From: Saccharopolyspora erythraea NRRL 2338
Lineage (GTDB): Bacteria > Actinomycetota > Actinomycetes > Mycobacteriales > Pseudonocardiaceae
Direction: 5' to 3'
NCBI RefSeq assembly: GCF_000062885.1
Contig: NC_009142.1
Span: 5,507,584-5,571,583, forward strand
Length of the DNA stretch: 64,000 bases
The notes under the pieces are model-generated. The model was not told the origin of the DNA, did no database searches, and saw only the letters and a list, made by a program, of their open reading frames with translations. The number at the start of each line of letters is the position of its first letter. Position 1 is the stretch's first letter. This document shows, piece after piece, positions 1 to 9,137 of the stretch. The translations under genes and the position numbers were made by a program.

Positions 1-489
1 CTTGCGCCCGGTGACGCGGTAGCCACCCTCCACTTTCTTGGCCGTGCCGGAGGAGTCGACCCAGTCCGAAGCCCCGGTGCCGACCAGGACGACCTCGTCT
101 TCAGCGACGCGCCGCAGCAACGGCTCCACCGGTTCTCCCTGACGCCAGCGCCACACGGCCGTGCCGACGAGGTGGGTGTGCATCGACAGCGCGAGCGCGG
201 TAGAAGCGCAGTGACGGGCCAGCTCGCGCAGCATGGCACTCAGCTCCGGGTGCGAAGCACCGCCGCCACCCAACTCAGTCGGCACACCGGCGGAGAAGAA
301 ACGGTGCGCCCTCAGCTCGGCGTAGTTTTCGGCAGCGAATTCGTCCCTCTCGTCGTAGTCCACCGCTCGTTCCGCGAACGCCGGCCCGATTTCGCGTGCC
401 AGGGCCACCCAGTCCGTGCGACGCGGCGCCGCGTGCGCTTCGTCCACAACGCTCATCGACGAGCTGCTCATAGCGTCTCCAGTCGGCAT
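1..489 (-). CDS. Acyl-CoA dehydrogenase family protein (5' part, runs off the left edge)
   Basis: The reverse strand is open from an ATG at 489 to base 1, giving the first 163 residues of a flavoprotein of the acyl-CoA dehydrogenase family. An AAGGAG ribosome binding site lies six bases upstream of the ATG. The N-terminal helical domain is recognisable: the segment ALSMHTHLVGTAVWRW and the following VLVGTGASDWVDSSG region match the helix and the start of the beta domain in this family, including its class D flavin monooxygenase-like members. The C-terminal domain is outside the window, so the substrate cannot be judged. Confidence 0.85.
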   Translation of the reverse strand, partial: MPTGDAMSSSSMSVVDEAHAAPRRTDWVALAREIGPAFAERAVDYDERDEFAAENYAELRAHRFFSAGVPTELGGGGASHPELSAMLRELARHCASTALALSMHTHLVGTAVWRWRQGEPVEPLLRRVAEDEVVLVGTGASDWVDSSGTAKKVEGGYRVTGRK

Positions 490-838
490 GGTTCTCCTTA
501 CGAATCTCCTGTTCCTCACGGCTATACCATACGTTCTCACGCGGTATTCATGCAGAAACGCAAGATGGTTATTTGATCCCCGATCGCCTACCTACTTCTT
601 CTTCAGGAGAATCCGCGAGTTCGCCGAGGCGGCCGCGGCCTGCTGCAGCTGTTCTTCCTGCTGGCCCATTTACCGGAGCTCAATCCAGGCGAGCTGGGCC
701 GGAAGAATGTCGAACACGGATCGTCTCGGCCGCCACGTCGATGAAGAGCATCACCGAGCTTGACGACCGCACGATCGCGCCGTTGAAGAGGTCAGCGTGG
801 CCAGTCCGGGAGCGCTGAGCAATTTCCCTCCGGGCCAG
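490..838. other. Stretch without a convincing gene
   Basis: Between the two minus-strand genes I see no supported gene. On the minus strand a short frame near 600-680 reads MGQQEEQLQQAAAASANSRI before ending in three lysines. It is directly preceded in frame by a stop, and looks like the tail of a decayed gene. I could not assign it. The 5' end contains the leader of the acyl-CoA dehydrogenase gene. Confidence 0.4.
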
Positions 839-2278
839 TCATCCGACTCGGGTGTCGGGCTCACGCACACTCGGCTCGTCCTGCAGATCTTGGTTCGCCC
901 GGCGCGGGGCGAACACCTGCATCAACGGTCCGGTTGTCGCCGTGGTGATCAGTGCCACCAGGACGAGGACGGTAAAGCCCAGAGCGTTGATGATCTGACT
1001 CTGCAGGCCGATCGTGGCCACGACGAGCTCGGTGACACCGCGGCAGTTCATCAGGGCGCCGAGCCGCAACCCGTCATTCGACGGCATTCCCGCAAGCCGG
1101 GCCGCCCCAGCCGCCCCGGCGAACTTGGTGACGATGGCGACGAGCAGCACCACGCCGAACAGCAACCAGTGTTCCGGGGAGTCACCCAGTAGCCCGAGGG
1201 AGGTACTCAGGCCTACGCCCGCGAAGAACAACGGCAGCAGGACGAGCACCGTGAATCCGTGCAACTGACGACTGATCCGCGTTACCACGGCAGATCCGCG
1301 GGGAACCGCGAGGCCGAAGAGGAAAGCTCCGATCACCGGGTGCAGGCCGATGAGGTGGGTGGCGGCGGCGAACGCGATCGCGCCGGACAGCAACAGCGGA
1401 AGAAGAAGCTGGTCGGCGGCCTGGTACCGCGTCGCATACCGGAACACCCAGGCCAACGTCGGGCGGACGCAGAGCACGACGAAGGCCGTCAACGAAGCGG
1501 CGAGGCCTGCGGTGGTGATGACCTGTCCAGTGCCGCCGGTTCCGGTGGCGGCGAGGATGACAGTCAAGGCCAGCCATGCGATGCCGTCGCTGATGGCCGC
1601 GGAGGTCAGCGCGACCACACCCAGCCTTTGGCCGTCCAACTGCAGGTCGACCAGGATCCTCGCCAGCACGGGAAGCGCCGTGATGGACACCGCCAGGCCG
1701 AAGAACAGCAGATAGGTCATCGATTGCGGGACCGGTCCGGCGAGCACCGGCTGCGCCAGCGCCGCAACGGCCACCCCGCCGGCGAAGGGTAGACCGATGC
1801 CGCCTGCGACGACGCATCCGACGGCCTTGCGGTGAACACGTGCATGGTGCACATGCATCTCGCAGCCGAGCACGAACATGAAGGTCACCAGCCCGAGCTG
1901 AGCCACCATCTCCAGTGCTGCCACCACTTCCGGCGGGAACATCCAGGCTCGGCCGCCGGGCCACAGCGCCCCGAAGACCGACGGTCCCAGCACGATTCCC
2001 CCGAGAATCTCCCCGATCACGCCAGGCTGACCGAGCTTCCGCAGCAGCCCTCCCATGAGGTGGCAGAGCAGGACGATCGACGCCAACGCGATCAAGAACC
2101 GCGCGAGCGGGTCGATGTGGCCGACGTCCGCGACTGTCCGCGGCAGAACGGAACTCCCCACCACGACCGGCCCGATCAGGATCAGCGCTCCTGCGATCGC
2201 CACAAGAATGCGCCGACCTCCACGATGGCTGCGGTAGCTGGTCGCGGCCTCATGTCCTGCCCCATCTTGCTCGTTCAC
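839..2278 (-). CDS. Cation:proton antiporter (CPA2 / Kef-like)
   Basis: This is a polytopic membrane protein of about 479 residues with roughly 12 hydrophobic segments. Its pattern is that of CPA2 Na+(K+)/H+ exchangers: LGQPGVIGEILGGIVLGPS near the N-terminus, then LGLVTFMFVLGCEM, ITALPVLARILVDL and GALMNCRGVTELVVATIGL. It would exchange monovalent cations for protons at the cytoplasmic membrane. No C-terminal RCK/TrkA-N domain is present. The frame stays open upstream to 2590, but those extra 104 residues do not look like family sequence. A GTG at 2278 gives a normal-length protein, although its ribosome binding site is weak. The ion cannot be deduced. Confidence 0.85.
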   Translation of the reverse strand: MNEQDGAGHEAATSYRSHRGGRRILVAIAGALILIGPVVVGSSVLPRTVADVGHIDPLARFLIALASIVLLCHLMGGLLRKLGQPGVIGEILGGIVLGPSVFGALWPGGRAWMFPPEVVAALEMVAQLGLVTFMFVLGCEMHVHHARVHRKAVGCVVAGGIGLPFAGGVAVAALAQPVLAGPVPQSMTYLLFFGLAVSITALPVLARILVDLQLDGQRLGVVALTSAAISDGIAWLALTVILAATGTGGTGQVITTAGLAASLTAFVVLCVRPTLAWVFRYATRYQAADQLLLPLLLSGAIAFAAATHLIGLHPVIGAFLFGLAVPRGSAVVTRISRQLHGFTVLVLLPLFFAGVGLSTSLGLLGDSPEHWLLFGVVLLVAIVTKFAGAAGAARLAGMPSNDGLRLGALMNCRGVTELVVATIGLQSQIINALGFTVLVLVALITTATTGPLMQVFAPRRANQDLQDEPSVREPDTRVG

Positions 2279-2674
2279 CAACACGCTGCTGGGCCCCGCA
2301 TTCTGTGGCGAATGGAAATTTGACCTGTGTTGAACACGAACAACCAGCAAAGGACTGGTCTCGGTCTGCTTGCTCGGACCTTTTGCCCATAGTTCCTGCA
2401 GCTCGAACTGACCGAACTCGAATCCCGCCGACGCACCCGGCGGCACCATGCCCACACCGTACTCGGGCGGCGCCCGCGGGTCGATGTTCGAGCGGCCGAG
2501 AATCCCAGCACGATTCTCTTCCCTCGTCGCGCGCCACCGCTGCGCATGAGCATTCCTCATGCGCTCGATCGACGAACGGGGAAGGAACATCCGGTTGTCG
2601 CACCTGGAGGCAGGTACTGATCTGCGTTCGCCATGCCTCGCCCGGTGGCGGGCCGGACTACTTCAGCACCCGGG

Positions 2675-3196
2675 CTACTCCTTGACGTTCATCTTTCCGA
2701 TGTAGCGAGCTGCGCCCTCCATTCCCTGCAAGTTCCCGGTGGCCTGCAGGTGGCCGGTGGCACCGGCCCATTTCCCGGTGCCACCGGTGATCTCACAGAG
2801 GAAGACGAACTCACCATCCGGCTCACCATCGCTTCCCGGAGCAGTGTTGAGCAGTGAGTCCTCGATGCAGGTGATATCTCCGCGCTTGTCGTGGATGACG
2901 AAGTTTCCATTGATCAAAATCATGCCCGGCTGCGGAGTCTGCTTGACGCTGTTCGCCACGAACTCGGCAGGCCCTTCGAGAGTTCCCTCGAAGGTGGCGA
3001 CAAAGCATCTGCCAACCGGCGACTTGCACGCAGGTCCTTTGATGGTCCGACTCGTGATCGAGCCGTCAGCCTGGAGGGACTCGGGTCCTGCCCCGGTCTG
3101 GTCGGCGACCACACCCATTCCCAGCACAGCAGCGAGAACGGCTGTCGATGACACGTACAGAATCGGACGTACCCGGCGATGGTTTGATTCGGACAT
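2675..3196 (-). CDS. Secreted protein with allene-oxide-cyclase/dirigent-like barrel motifs
   Basis: The product is 173 residues long. A typical signal peptide (two Arg, then hydrophobic residues 12-30, then an Ala/Gly-rich cleavage region) is followed by a small beta-rich domain. The C-terminal ITGGTGKWAGATGHLQATG motif resembles the glycine-rich hairpin of the AOC-barrel/dirigent-like fold found in many secreted actinobacterial proteins. Five cysteines (K-GPACKS, GRCFV, ITCIE, FLCE) could form disulfides. An SD-like GGAAGG precedes the ATG. No catalytic role can be read from the sequence. The gene stands alone between an antiporter and an NmrA/AraC pair. Confidence 0.75.
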   Translation of the reverse strand: MSESNHRRVRPILYVSSTAVLAAVLGMGVVADQTGAGPESLQADGSITSRTIKGPACKSPVGRCFVATFEGTLEGPAEFVANSVKQTPQPGMILINGNFVIHDKRGDITCIEDSLLNTAPGSDGEPDGEFVFLCEITGGTGKWAGATGHLQATGNLQGMEGAARYIGKMNVKE

Positions 3197-3594
3197 TACA
3201 GGTCACCTTCCCCGGTCCTGGCGTCGGTGATGCAGGGCACTCGTGATTTGCCGGATTGCACGAGAAGGAACGTGCTCAGGGGGTCCGGTTGGTTGTCGTT
3301 CTCGTCTTCGTTTCACGAGATGTCGCCGAACCCGCTGTCGTTCGTCCCGGAACAACCATCGACGACACCAGGGTCTCGCTCAAGACCACGACCACGGTTG
3401 TCGCCCGCAATGCCCCCGTCCGGCGGCCCTGACTCCCTCGGTGACGTGATCGTCGAGCACGACAGGCAGCATGGTCGGCTCGGAGAAATACCTGATCACG
3501 CGTTTGTATCGAGTGTTGAGGCGGTACAGGGATCGGCTCGTGGTACGTCGCTGGTGCTACGGGTGGACCGAGTATCCGATGAGAGCTCGGCGCA
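3197..3594. other. Intergenic stretch, no gene seen
   Basis: About 400 bases separate the secreted-protein gene from the small membrane-protein gene. Open frames here are short and have poor codon use. I see no RNA gene or clear remnant. Confidence 0.4.
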
Positions 3595-3840
3595 TCACGA
3601 CTGCGCCGATGACTTGACCCGCCTCGCGCGCTTGAGCGCGTTCGTGACCCCGGGGATCAGTACGTAGACCATGGCGGGCACGAGTACGGCGGTCAAGACG
3701 AGCGTGCGCAGCGGCAGGGCGAGCTGCGACAAGCCGAACTGTTCGAAGAGCCACAACGCGAGGGTCAGGGCCGGGTAGATCGACAGCCACATGACGAACA
3801 TCTGACGCAGGCGGTGCGGGCCGTGGCCGCCGGTGCTCAT
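3595..3840 (-). CDS. Small two-helix membrane protein
   Basis: The 81-residue product has two predicted transmembrane helices: MFVMWLSIYPALTLALWLF (about residues 14-32) and a second at about 44-65 ending PAMVYVLIPGV, followed by a basic tail. It resembles the C-terminal membrane tail of proteins that carry an antibiotic-biosynthesis-monooxygenase (ABM) domain, but without the ABM domain. It lies 42 bases downstream of the NmrA-like gene on the same strand and is probably co-transcribed with it. The start is uncertain because the ATG at 3840 lacks a clear ribosome binding site; an internal ATG at MFVMW is possible. Confidence 0.6.
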   Translation of the reverse strand: MSTGGHGPHRLRQMFVMWLSIYPALTLALWLFEQFGLSQLALPLRTLVLTAVLVPAMVYVLIPGVTNALKRARRVKSSAQS

Positions 3841-3882
3841 GTCGGGCCTGGCGAGCTGCTGTGCCCCGGCTTCCCGAGCAAG

Positions 3883-4737
3883 TCAGGCTTCACGAGAGGA
3901 CTGAGCAGGGGCATCCCAGACTCCGGTTGCGGCCGTTTCACGGGCATAATCCGCGAAGTCGCGGGGCGGGCGGCCGAGAACGCGCTGGACGGTGTCGGTC
4001 ACCTGGGCCCTGCGGCCGTCGAAGACCTCGACCATGAGGCCGGCCAGTTGCTTCGCGTACTCGGCAGCCACACCTCGTTCGGTCAGCGACGAGATGAACT
4101 GCTCGGGCGTGACCGGAAGGTAACGGATCTCCCTGGCGGTCGCCTTCGACAGCTCGCCGACGGCATCGGCGAAGGTGAGCAGTCGTGGCCCGGTTATCTC
4201 GTGGATCTGGCCGGCATGGCCGCTCTCGGTCAGCGCGGCGACGGCGACGTCCGCGATGTCCTCCGCGTCGGTGAACGGCTCCGCGGCGTCGCCGGCCGGA
4301 AGCGCGACCACACCGGCCTTGACCAGATTCGCGAGGAACGCCTCGCTGAAGTTCTGCGTGATGAACCCGACCCGCACGATGGTCCACTCCGCGCCCGAGT
4401 CCCGCACCGCCTGTTCGCACCGCTCGGCCTCGGCCGAACCGCGGTCGGCAAGCAGGACGAGGTGCCGGACGCCGCAAGCCACCGCGCGGTCCGCGAAGGC
4501 ACCCACGGCCCTGGCCGCACCGGGGAACGCCGCATCAGGGTAGTAGGCCACATAAACCGCGTCCATTCCTCGCAACGCGGGTTCCCACGTGGTGTCGTCC
4601 TCCCAGTCGAACGGCGGGTCAGCACGCCGTGAGCCAACGCGTACCGGCACGTCACGAGCGGTGAGCCCGGACACGACCCTGCGTCCGGTCTTGCCTGTTC
4701 CCGCGAGGACTAGTGTTGTCGGTCCAGTCGCTGTCAT
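3883..4737 (-). CDS. NmrA-like NAD(P)H-binding oxidoreductase
   Basis: The product is 284 residues long and opens with a Rossmann motif, LVLAGTGKTGRRVV, typical of the atypical SDR / NmrA family (NAD(P)H-binding). The body has the family features VYVAYYPDAAFPG and RHLVLLADRG and ends with the usual helical C-terminus. Enzymes of this type reduce small carbonyls or act as redox sensors, and the substrate here is unknown. I chose the ATG at 4737 rather than the upstream in-frame TTG because the TTG lies inside an inverted repeat. The gene is divergent from an AraC regulator 82 bases away, a common pairing in which the regulator controls the oxidoreductase. Confidence 0.85.
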   Translation of the reverse strand: MTATGPTTLVLAGTGKTGRRVVSGLTARDVPVRVGSRRADPPFDWEDDTTWEPALRGMDAVYVAYYPDAAFPGAARAVGAFADRAVACGVRHLVLLADRGSAEAERCEQAVRDSGAEWTIVRVGFITQNFSEAFLANLVKAGVVALPAGDAAEPFTDAEDIADVAVAALTESGHAGQIHEITGPRLLTFADAVGELSKATAREIRYLPVTPEQFISSLTERGVAAEYAKQLAGLMVEVFDGRRAQVTDTVQRVLGRPPRDFADYARETAATGVWDAPAQSSREA

Positions 4738-4740
4738 GAT

Positions 4741-4769
4741 CCGCAATCTACCGGGATGCCCGATTGCGG
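4741..4769. promoter_or_regulatory. Inverted repeat in the NmrA/AraC divergent promoter
   Basis: A perfect 8-base inverted repeat, CCGCAATC (4741-4748) and GATTGCGG (4762-4769), is separated by 13 bases and lies immediately upstream of the NmrA-like start, within the 82-base divergent region. It is a good candidate operator for the AraC protein or for another regulator. This reading rests only on symmetry and position. Confidence 0.45.
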
Positions 4770-4819
4770 GCCATGTTCAAGGCTCGCAGGCCCATAATGG
4801 TGCGTCTTATACTGCGCCA

Positions 4820-5776
4820 ATGGATCCCTTGTCGATCTTGCTCGACGGAACCTGGGCCAGGGGAGCGTTCGTGCTGCGCTCCATCCTGAAACCACCGTGG
4901 TCGGTGCAGGTGCGGGACAGGGCGCCGCTCAACGTGGTGGCGATCCTGCGAGGGACGCCCTGGGTCGTACCCAGCACCGGCGATGCGGTGCGACTGGACG
5001 CGGGCGACATCGCGGTGATGCGTGGCCCGGACACGTTCACCTTCGCCGACGATCCGCGCACGCCGACCCAGGTGGTCGTTCAGCCCGGCCCCCGACGGAC
5101 GACCGCGGCGGGAGCGGAGCTGCCCGAGGCCGCGGACATGGGTGTGCGCACCTGGATCAACGGCATGCGCAACTGCGACGACGGCGCGGACGACTCGTCG
5201 GTGCTGCTGATCGGCAAGTGCCAGGGACCGGGCGAGAGCGCCACACGCCTGCTCAGCGCGTTGCCGCCGTTTCTGGTCATCCCCAGTGCCGCCCACGTCG
5301 AATCCGCGCTGGTCTCGCTACTCGCAGAGGAGACCGTGCGAAACGAGCCCGGCCAAGATCTGGTGCTCGAACGAATTCTGGATCTCCTGCTGGTCGCCAT
5401 CCTCCGCGAATGGTTCACCAGGCCCGATACCGATGCGCCTGCCTCGTTCCGAGCCAACGGGGATCCCGTCGTTGGGCCCGTCCTGCGACTCATACACAGC
5501 AACCCCGGCCATCCCTGGACGGTGGCCGCGCTCGCCCGGCAGACCGGGGTGTCCCGAGCGACGTTGGCCCGCCGCTTCACCGACTTCGTCGGCATGCCAC
5601 CGAAGGCGTACCTCACCCAGTGGCGAATCGACCGGGCCGCCGATCTCCTCGTCGAGTCGGACGCCACGATCGACACCGTAGCCCGTCGGGTCGGTTATGG
5701 CAGCGCGTTCGCGCTCAGCGCCGCTTTCAAACGAGCCCGCGGTATCAGTCCGCAACACCACCGCGACCGGACATGA
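4820..5776 (+). CDS. AraC family transcriptional regulator with cupin domain
   Basis: The product is 318 residues long. The N-terminal half is a cupin-type sensor (AraC_binding family; start MDPLSILLDGTWARGAFVLR, then LNVVAILRGTPWVV). The C-terminal 100 residues carry two helix-turn-helix motifs with family signatures, including LARQTGVSRATLARRF and ATIDTVARRVGYGSAFALSAAFKR. The frame is open further upstream, but the ATG at 4820 matches the conserved N-terminus of this cupin-AraC group. It is divergent from the NmrA-like gene and probably regulates it. Confidence 0.88.
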   Translation: MDPLSILLDGTWARGAFVLRSILKPPWSVQVRDRAPLNVVAILRGTPWVVPSTGDAVRLDAGDIAVMRGPDTFTFADDPRTPTQVVVQPGPRRTTAAGAELPEAADMGVRTWINGMRNCDDGADDSSVLLIGKCQGPGESATRLLSALPPFLVIPSAAHVESALVSLLAEETVRNEPGQDLVLERILDLLLVAILREWFTRPDTDAPASFRANGDPVVGPVLRLIHSNPGHPWTVAALARQTGVSRATLARRFTDFVGMPPKAYLTQWRIDRAADLLVESDATIDTVARRVGYGSAFALSAAFKRARGISPQHHRDRT

Positions 5777-5888
5777 CCGCGGTCGTGGATCAAGATCATC
5801 GGCGCCGACCGGGTGCTTCCGGTGTTCCGATGCCTCCCGAGGTGTCTCGGTCAGCTCGTTTCGAGCCCGGAACTCTTCAGCCAGGTCC

Positions 5889-6128
5889 TTAGAAGCAGTA
5901 GCAGCTGCGGGCCAGGGGCAAGGTGAGGATTTCCGGTAGCCGTCGCAGCGCCTCGATTACGGCAGGCACGTCTCGTGATCCGGGAGACAAGTCCGGTTCA
6001 CGTCTCCTGATGTCGTCGAATGCCGGTAACAACCACCCGCCGACGTCCAGTGACCACCACAAACGCGCTGCTACCCGATCCGGCAGCACCGCACCGACCT
6101 CGGCCTCGGTCTGATAGTGCGCTGCCAT
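5889..6128 (-). CDS. Small hypothetical protein
   Basis: A 79-residue frame on the minus strand lies just downstream of kdgK. It starts MAAHYQTEAEVGAVLPDRVA and ends with two cysteines (RSCYCF). Its amino-acid make-up is plausible (acidic/hydrophobic helices, SLDVGGWLLPAFDDIRRREP), but there is no clear ribosome binding site and I recognise no family. It may be the decayed tail of a longer gene. Confidence 0.35.
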   Translation of the reverse strand: MAAHYQTEAEVGAVLPDRVAARLWWSLDVGGWLLPAFDDIRRREPDLSPGSRDVPAVIEALRRLPEILTLPLARSCYCF

Positions 6129-6151
6129 AGTCGCTGTCAGGGATGGCTGCC

Positions 6152-7123
6152 TCAGCGCTGGACCGGGTCGACGTCGGCGCCCAAGAATGCCTCGATCTCG
6201 GCAGGGGTCGGGGCGGCCTCCCAGTCGCCGGGGGTCGTGCACATCACGGCGCCACAGGCATTCGCCCGGGCGAGTTTCTCCTCGACGCTCCAGCCTTGCA
6301 CGTCGCCACTGAGGTAGCCGGCCACGAACGCATCGCCCGCTCCCACCGTGTCGACGACATCGACGCGATGGCCAGGAGCGTGGGCCACCGTGCCCTCGGC
6401 GTAGGTCGACGCACCGTCGGCGCCGCGCTTGACGACGATCTCGCGCCCGCCCGTGGGGTCGAGGGCGCGGGCCAGCTCGTCGATCGCCGAAGAGTCATCC
6501 GCCACGCCACCGGGAACCACGTACGCCAGCTCGTCCGGGGAGCCGAACACGAGGTCGGCCTCCTCGACGAGCTCGCCCAGCACCGGCGCGGCGACCTCGG
6601 CAGGAGCGAGCGTCGACCGGTAGTTCACGTCGACGCTCACGCGCACCCCGGCGGCCCGCGCCCGGCGCACGACGGAAAGACACGCCTCGCGCGCGGAGTC
6701 CGACAGCAGCGGAGTGATACCGGTGAGGTGCACGAGCCCGACGCTCTCGACGAGACCCGCGGGCACGTCGGTGGCTGCCAGCCGCGAACCGGCGGAACCC
6801 GCACGGTAGTAGTACACCCGCGAGGTCCCCGGCCCCGTGAGCTCCTTGAGCATGAGGCCGGTCGGCGCCTCGGGGTCGACCTGTGCCCGCACGTCGACGC
6901 CCTCGCCGCGGACCTCGCGCACGACCCGTCTCCCCAGCGAGTCGTCTCCGACCCGGCCGATCCAGGTGACCGCGATCCCGAGCCTGCTCAGGCTGACGGC
7001 GACGTTGGTCTCCGCGCCACCGATGCCCACATGCGCTTCGGACACGTGCGCGAGCGAGCCGATGCGCCCGCCGGTGAGCAAGCCCATCGTCTCGCCCAGC
7101 GTCACAACCCGAGAGGCCGTCAT
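6152..7123 (-). CDS. kdgK: 2-keto-3-deoxygluconate kinase (PfkB family)
   Basis: The product is 323 residues long and belongs to the ribokinase/PfkB family. The N-terminal GETMGLLTGGRIGSLAHV and GGAETNVAVSLSRLG motifs, and the C-terminal anion-hole/catalytic motif DTVGAGDAFVAGYLSG, are all present. It would phosphorylate KDG to KDPG with ATP in the cytoplasm. The ATG overlaps the stop codon of the upstream aldolase gene in an ATGA arrangement, showing translational coupling. That neighbour makes KDG the likely substrate rather than another sugar. It is the last gene of the hexuronate operon. Confidence 0.93.
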   Translation of the reverse strand: MTASRVVTLGETMGLLTGGRIGSLAHVSEAHVGIGGAETNVAVSLSRLGIAVTWIGRVGDDSLGRRVVREVRGEGVDVRAQVDPEAPTGLMLKELTGPGTSRVYYYRAGSAGSRLAATDVPAGLVESVGLVHLTGITPLLSDSAREACLSVVRRARAAGVRVSVDVNYRSTLAPAEVAAPVLGELVEEADLVFGSPDELAYVVPGGVADDSSAIDELARALDPTGGREIVVKRGADGASTYAEGTVAHAPGHRVDVVDTVGAGDAFVAGYLSGDVQGWSVEEKLARANACGAVMCTTPGDWEAAPTPAEIEAFLGADVDPVQR

Positions 7124-7767
7124 TCGGTTCCACTCCCCGCGCACACCTCGACGAACCGCCGTGCCCGTCGCCCGAGCGCACCGAGTTCGCCGCCCTTCAG
7201 CGCGTCCCCGAGCAGCGGACCACCGACGCTGACCGCCGCCGCACCGGCCGCCAGCCACGCCCGCGCCGATTCGAGGTCCACCCCGCCAGACGGGATGACG
7301 GACAGATCCGGGAACGGACCACGCAGATCCTTCAGGTATCCGGGACCCACCTGGCCCGCGGGGAACACCTTCACCGCGGACACGCCACGGTCCCAGGTGG
7401 AGAACAGCTCCGTGGGAGTGAGTCCACCCGGGACGATCGCGATGCCGCGTTGCAGGGCGCGGTCGACGACGGCGAGATCGGAGACCGGCGTGACGAGGTA
7501 GTGCGCTCCCCCCTCGGCGGCAGCGTCCACGTCTCCAGGCCTGGTCACGGTGCCGACACCGATGTCGGCGGTCTCCGCGTATCGTTCGACGAGCCCGGGC
7601 AGCGCGGCGATCGTCCCGGGAGTGGTCAGCGTGAGCTCGAAACTCCGCACCCCCTCCTCGACCATCGTGTCGATGACCGGCACGTAGTCCTCGGCGCGCT
7701 CGCCGCGGATCACCACGACGAGCCGCGAGGCGGCCGTCCGTCGCGGCAAGCTCTGACGCTGGCTCAT
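7120..7767 (-). CDS. eda: KDPG aldolase (2-dehydro-3-deoxy-6-phosphogluconate aldolase)
   Basis: This 215-residue TIM-barrel aldolase cleaves KDPG to pyruvate and glyceraldehyde-3-phosphate. Visible signatures are VVVIRGE, FELTLTTPG (the catalytic Glu region), GVGTVTRPGDVD, HYLVTPV and the Schiff-base lysine in AVKVFPAG, then the phosphate-binding VIPSGGVD. The ATG at 7767 has an AAAGGA site eight bases upstream and follows the manD stop by 20 bases. A GTG further upstream would overlap manD and is less likely. Its stop overlaps the kdgK start. Confidence 0.93.
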   Translation of the reverse strand: MSQRQSLPRRTAASRLVVVIRGERAEDYVPVIDTMVEEGVRSFELTLTTPGTIAALPGLVERYAETADIGVGTVTRPGDVDAAAEGGAHYLVTPVSDLAVVDRALQRGIAIVPGGLTPTELFSTWDRGVSAVKVFPAGQVGPGYLKDLRGPFPDLSVIPSGGVDLESARAWLAAGAAAVSVGGPLLGDALKGGELGALGRRARRFVEVCAGSGTE

Positions 7768-7787
7768 GAGGTCTGTCCTTTCTCGAC

Positions 7788-9032
7788 TCACCAGTCGTGC
7801 ACGGTGCCGTCGAGCAGGCGGTTCACCGGAAGGTAGGCGGCGATGTAGGGATGGCGCGCGGCGAGCTCCTCGTCGAGTTCCACGCCGAGACCGGGGTTGT
7901 CGCCGGGATGCAGGAAGCCGCGGTCGAACGTGTACGACGTGCGGAACGTCTCCAGCGCCAGCTCGCTGTGCGGCATGTACTCCTGGATGCCGAAGTTGTG
8001 GATCGCCAGGTCGATGTGGAGCGCGGCCGCCATGCCGATCGGCGAGACGTCGGTCGGACCGTGGATGCCGGAGCGGATTCCGTAGATTTCGGCGAAGTCG
8101 AGGAGCTTCTTCATGCCCGTGACACCGCCGGTGTGCGTGGGAGCCGACCGCACATAATCGATGAGCCGCTCGGTGATGAGCGTCTGGTAGTCGTACACCG
8201 AGTTGAAGACCTCACCAGTGGCCAGCGGGGTCGTGCTGTGCTGCCGGATGAGCCGGAACGCCTCCTGGTCCTCGCCGGGTGTGACGTCCTCGAGCCAGAA
8301 CAAGTCGTACGGTTCGAGCGACTTCGCCAGCCGGGCCGCCTCGATCGGCGACATGCGGTGGTGTCCGTCGTGGAGCAGCCGCAGCTCCGGTCCGAACTCC
8401 TCGCGCACCTTCTCGAAGATCGACGGAACGTGCCGCAGGTACGCGGGCGTGTCCCAGTCCTCCTCCTCGGGACGCGTCGCGGCGCTGCCGCCGGCCGCCC
8501 GATGCGCCGGCTCGTAGTCGTACTTCTCCCCCGGCTTGGCCGTATCCGAGACGCCGTACACCCGATCGAGACCGGGAACGCCCGTCTGAACGCGCACCGC
8601 GGTGTAGCCCTCGTCCACATACCCGCGGATCGCCTGTGCCAACGCCTCGTAGTCGTTGCCGGAGGCGTGGGCGTACACGCGGAGCTTGTCGCGGCTCGCT
8701 CCGCCGAGCAGCTGGTACAGCGGAACGCCCGCCTTCTTCGCCTTGATGTCCCACAGCGCCATGTCGACGGCGGCGATCGAGGCCATCGTCACGGGCCCGC
8801 GTCGCCAGTACGCGCCGCGGTACAGGTACTGCCAGGTGTCCTCGATGCGGTCCTCGTCCCGGCCGATGAGCGTGGTCGCGAGGTGGTCCCGCAGGTAGGC
8901 CGCGACTGAGAGCTCCCGCCCGTTGAGCGTCGCGTCGCCCCACCCCACTACCCCGTCGGACGTGACGATCTTGAGGGTGACGAAGTTGCGTCCGGGACTC
9001 GTGACGACGACGTCGACGGTCGAGATGCTCAC
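7788..9032 (-). CDS. manD: D-mannonate dehydratase, enolase superfamily (ManD/RspA type)
   Basis: This 414-residue member of the mandelate racemase/enolase superfamily dehydrates D-mannonate to KDG. The family layout is clear: an N-terminal capping domain ([14 protein letters not shown]), then a barrel with the metal ligands in HDGHHRMSP (about residue 222), WLEDVTPGE and TGEVFN, and the conserved HGPTDVSP and HNFGIQEY segments. [20 protein letters not shown] is the ManD-specific loop. It is the middle gene of a pathway operon whose next two products consume KDG, which supports the substrate. The close paralogue group RspA includes low-activity proteins, so catalytic efficiency cannot be judged. 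Confidence 0.92.
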   Translation of the reverse strand: MSISTVDVVVTSPGRNFVTLKIVTSDGVVGWGDATLNGRELSVAAYLRDHLATTLIGRDEDRIEDTWQYLYRGAYWRRGPVTMASIAAVDMALWDIKAKKAGVPLYQLLGGASRDKLRVYAHASGNDYEALAQAIRGYVDEGYTAVRVQTGVPGLDRVYGVSDTAKPGEKYDYEPAHRAAGGSAATRPEEEDWDTPAYLRHVPSIFEKVREEFGPELRLLHDGHHRMSPIEAARLAKSLEPYDLFWLEDVTPGEDQEAFRLIRQHSTTPLATGEVFNSVYDYQTLITERLIDYVRSAPTHTGGVTGMKKLLDFAEIYGIRSGIHGPTDVSPIGMAAALHIDLAIHNFGIQEYMPHSELALETFRTSYTFDRGFLHPGDNPGLGVELDEELAARHPYIAAYLPVNRLLDGTVHDW

Positions 9033-9137
9033 GGTGCTCGCTTCCTTCCGGGGCCGCGCGATCGGTGGTGGTTGTCGAAAGTGGACGATATGGGAACCGC
9101 CTCGGATGCGGCTTGCCGCCGGACCCGAGGCGGGTGC

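Noticed and set aside
2279-2590. N-terminal extension of the antiporter
   Set aside because: The 104 extra residues lack hydrophobic segments and do not resemble antiporter N-termini, and no good ribosome binding site precedes the longer start.
6143-7501. A 452-residue plus-strand open frame over kdgK and eda
   Set aside because: It is antisense to two well-conserved enzyme genes and its translation is Arg/Gly/His-rich without any family motif. High GC content leaves long antisense frames open.
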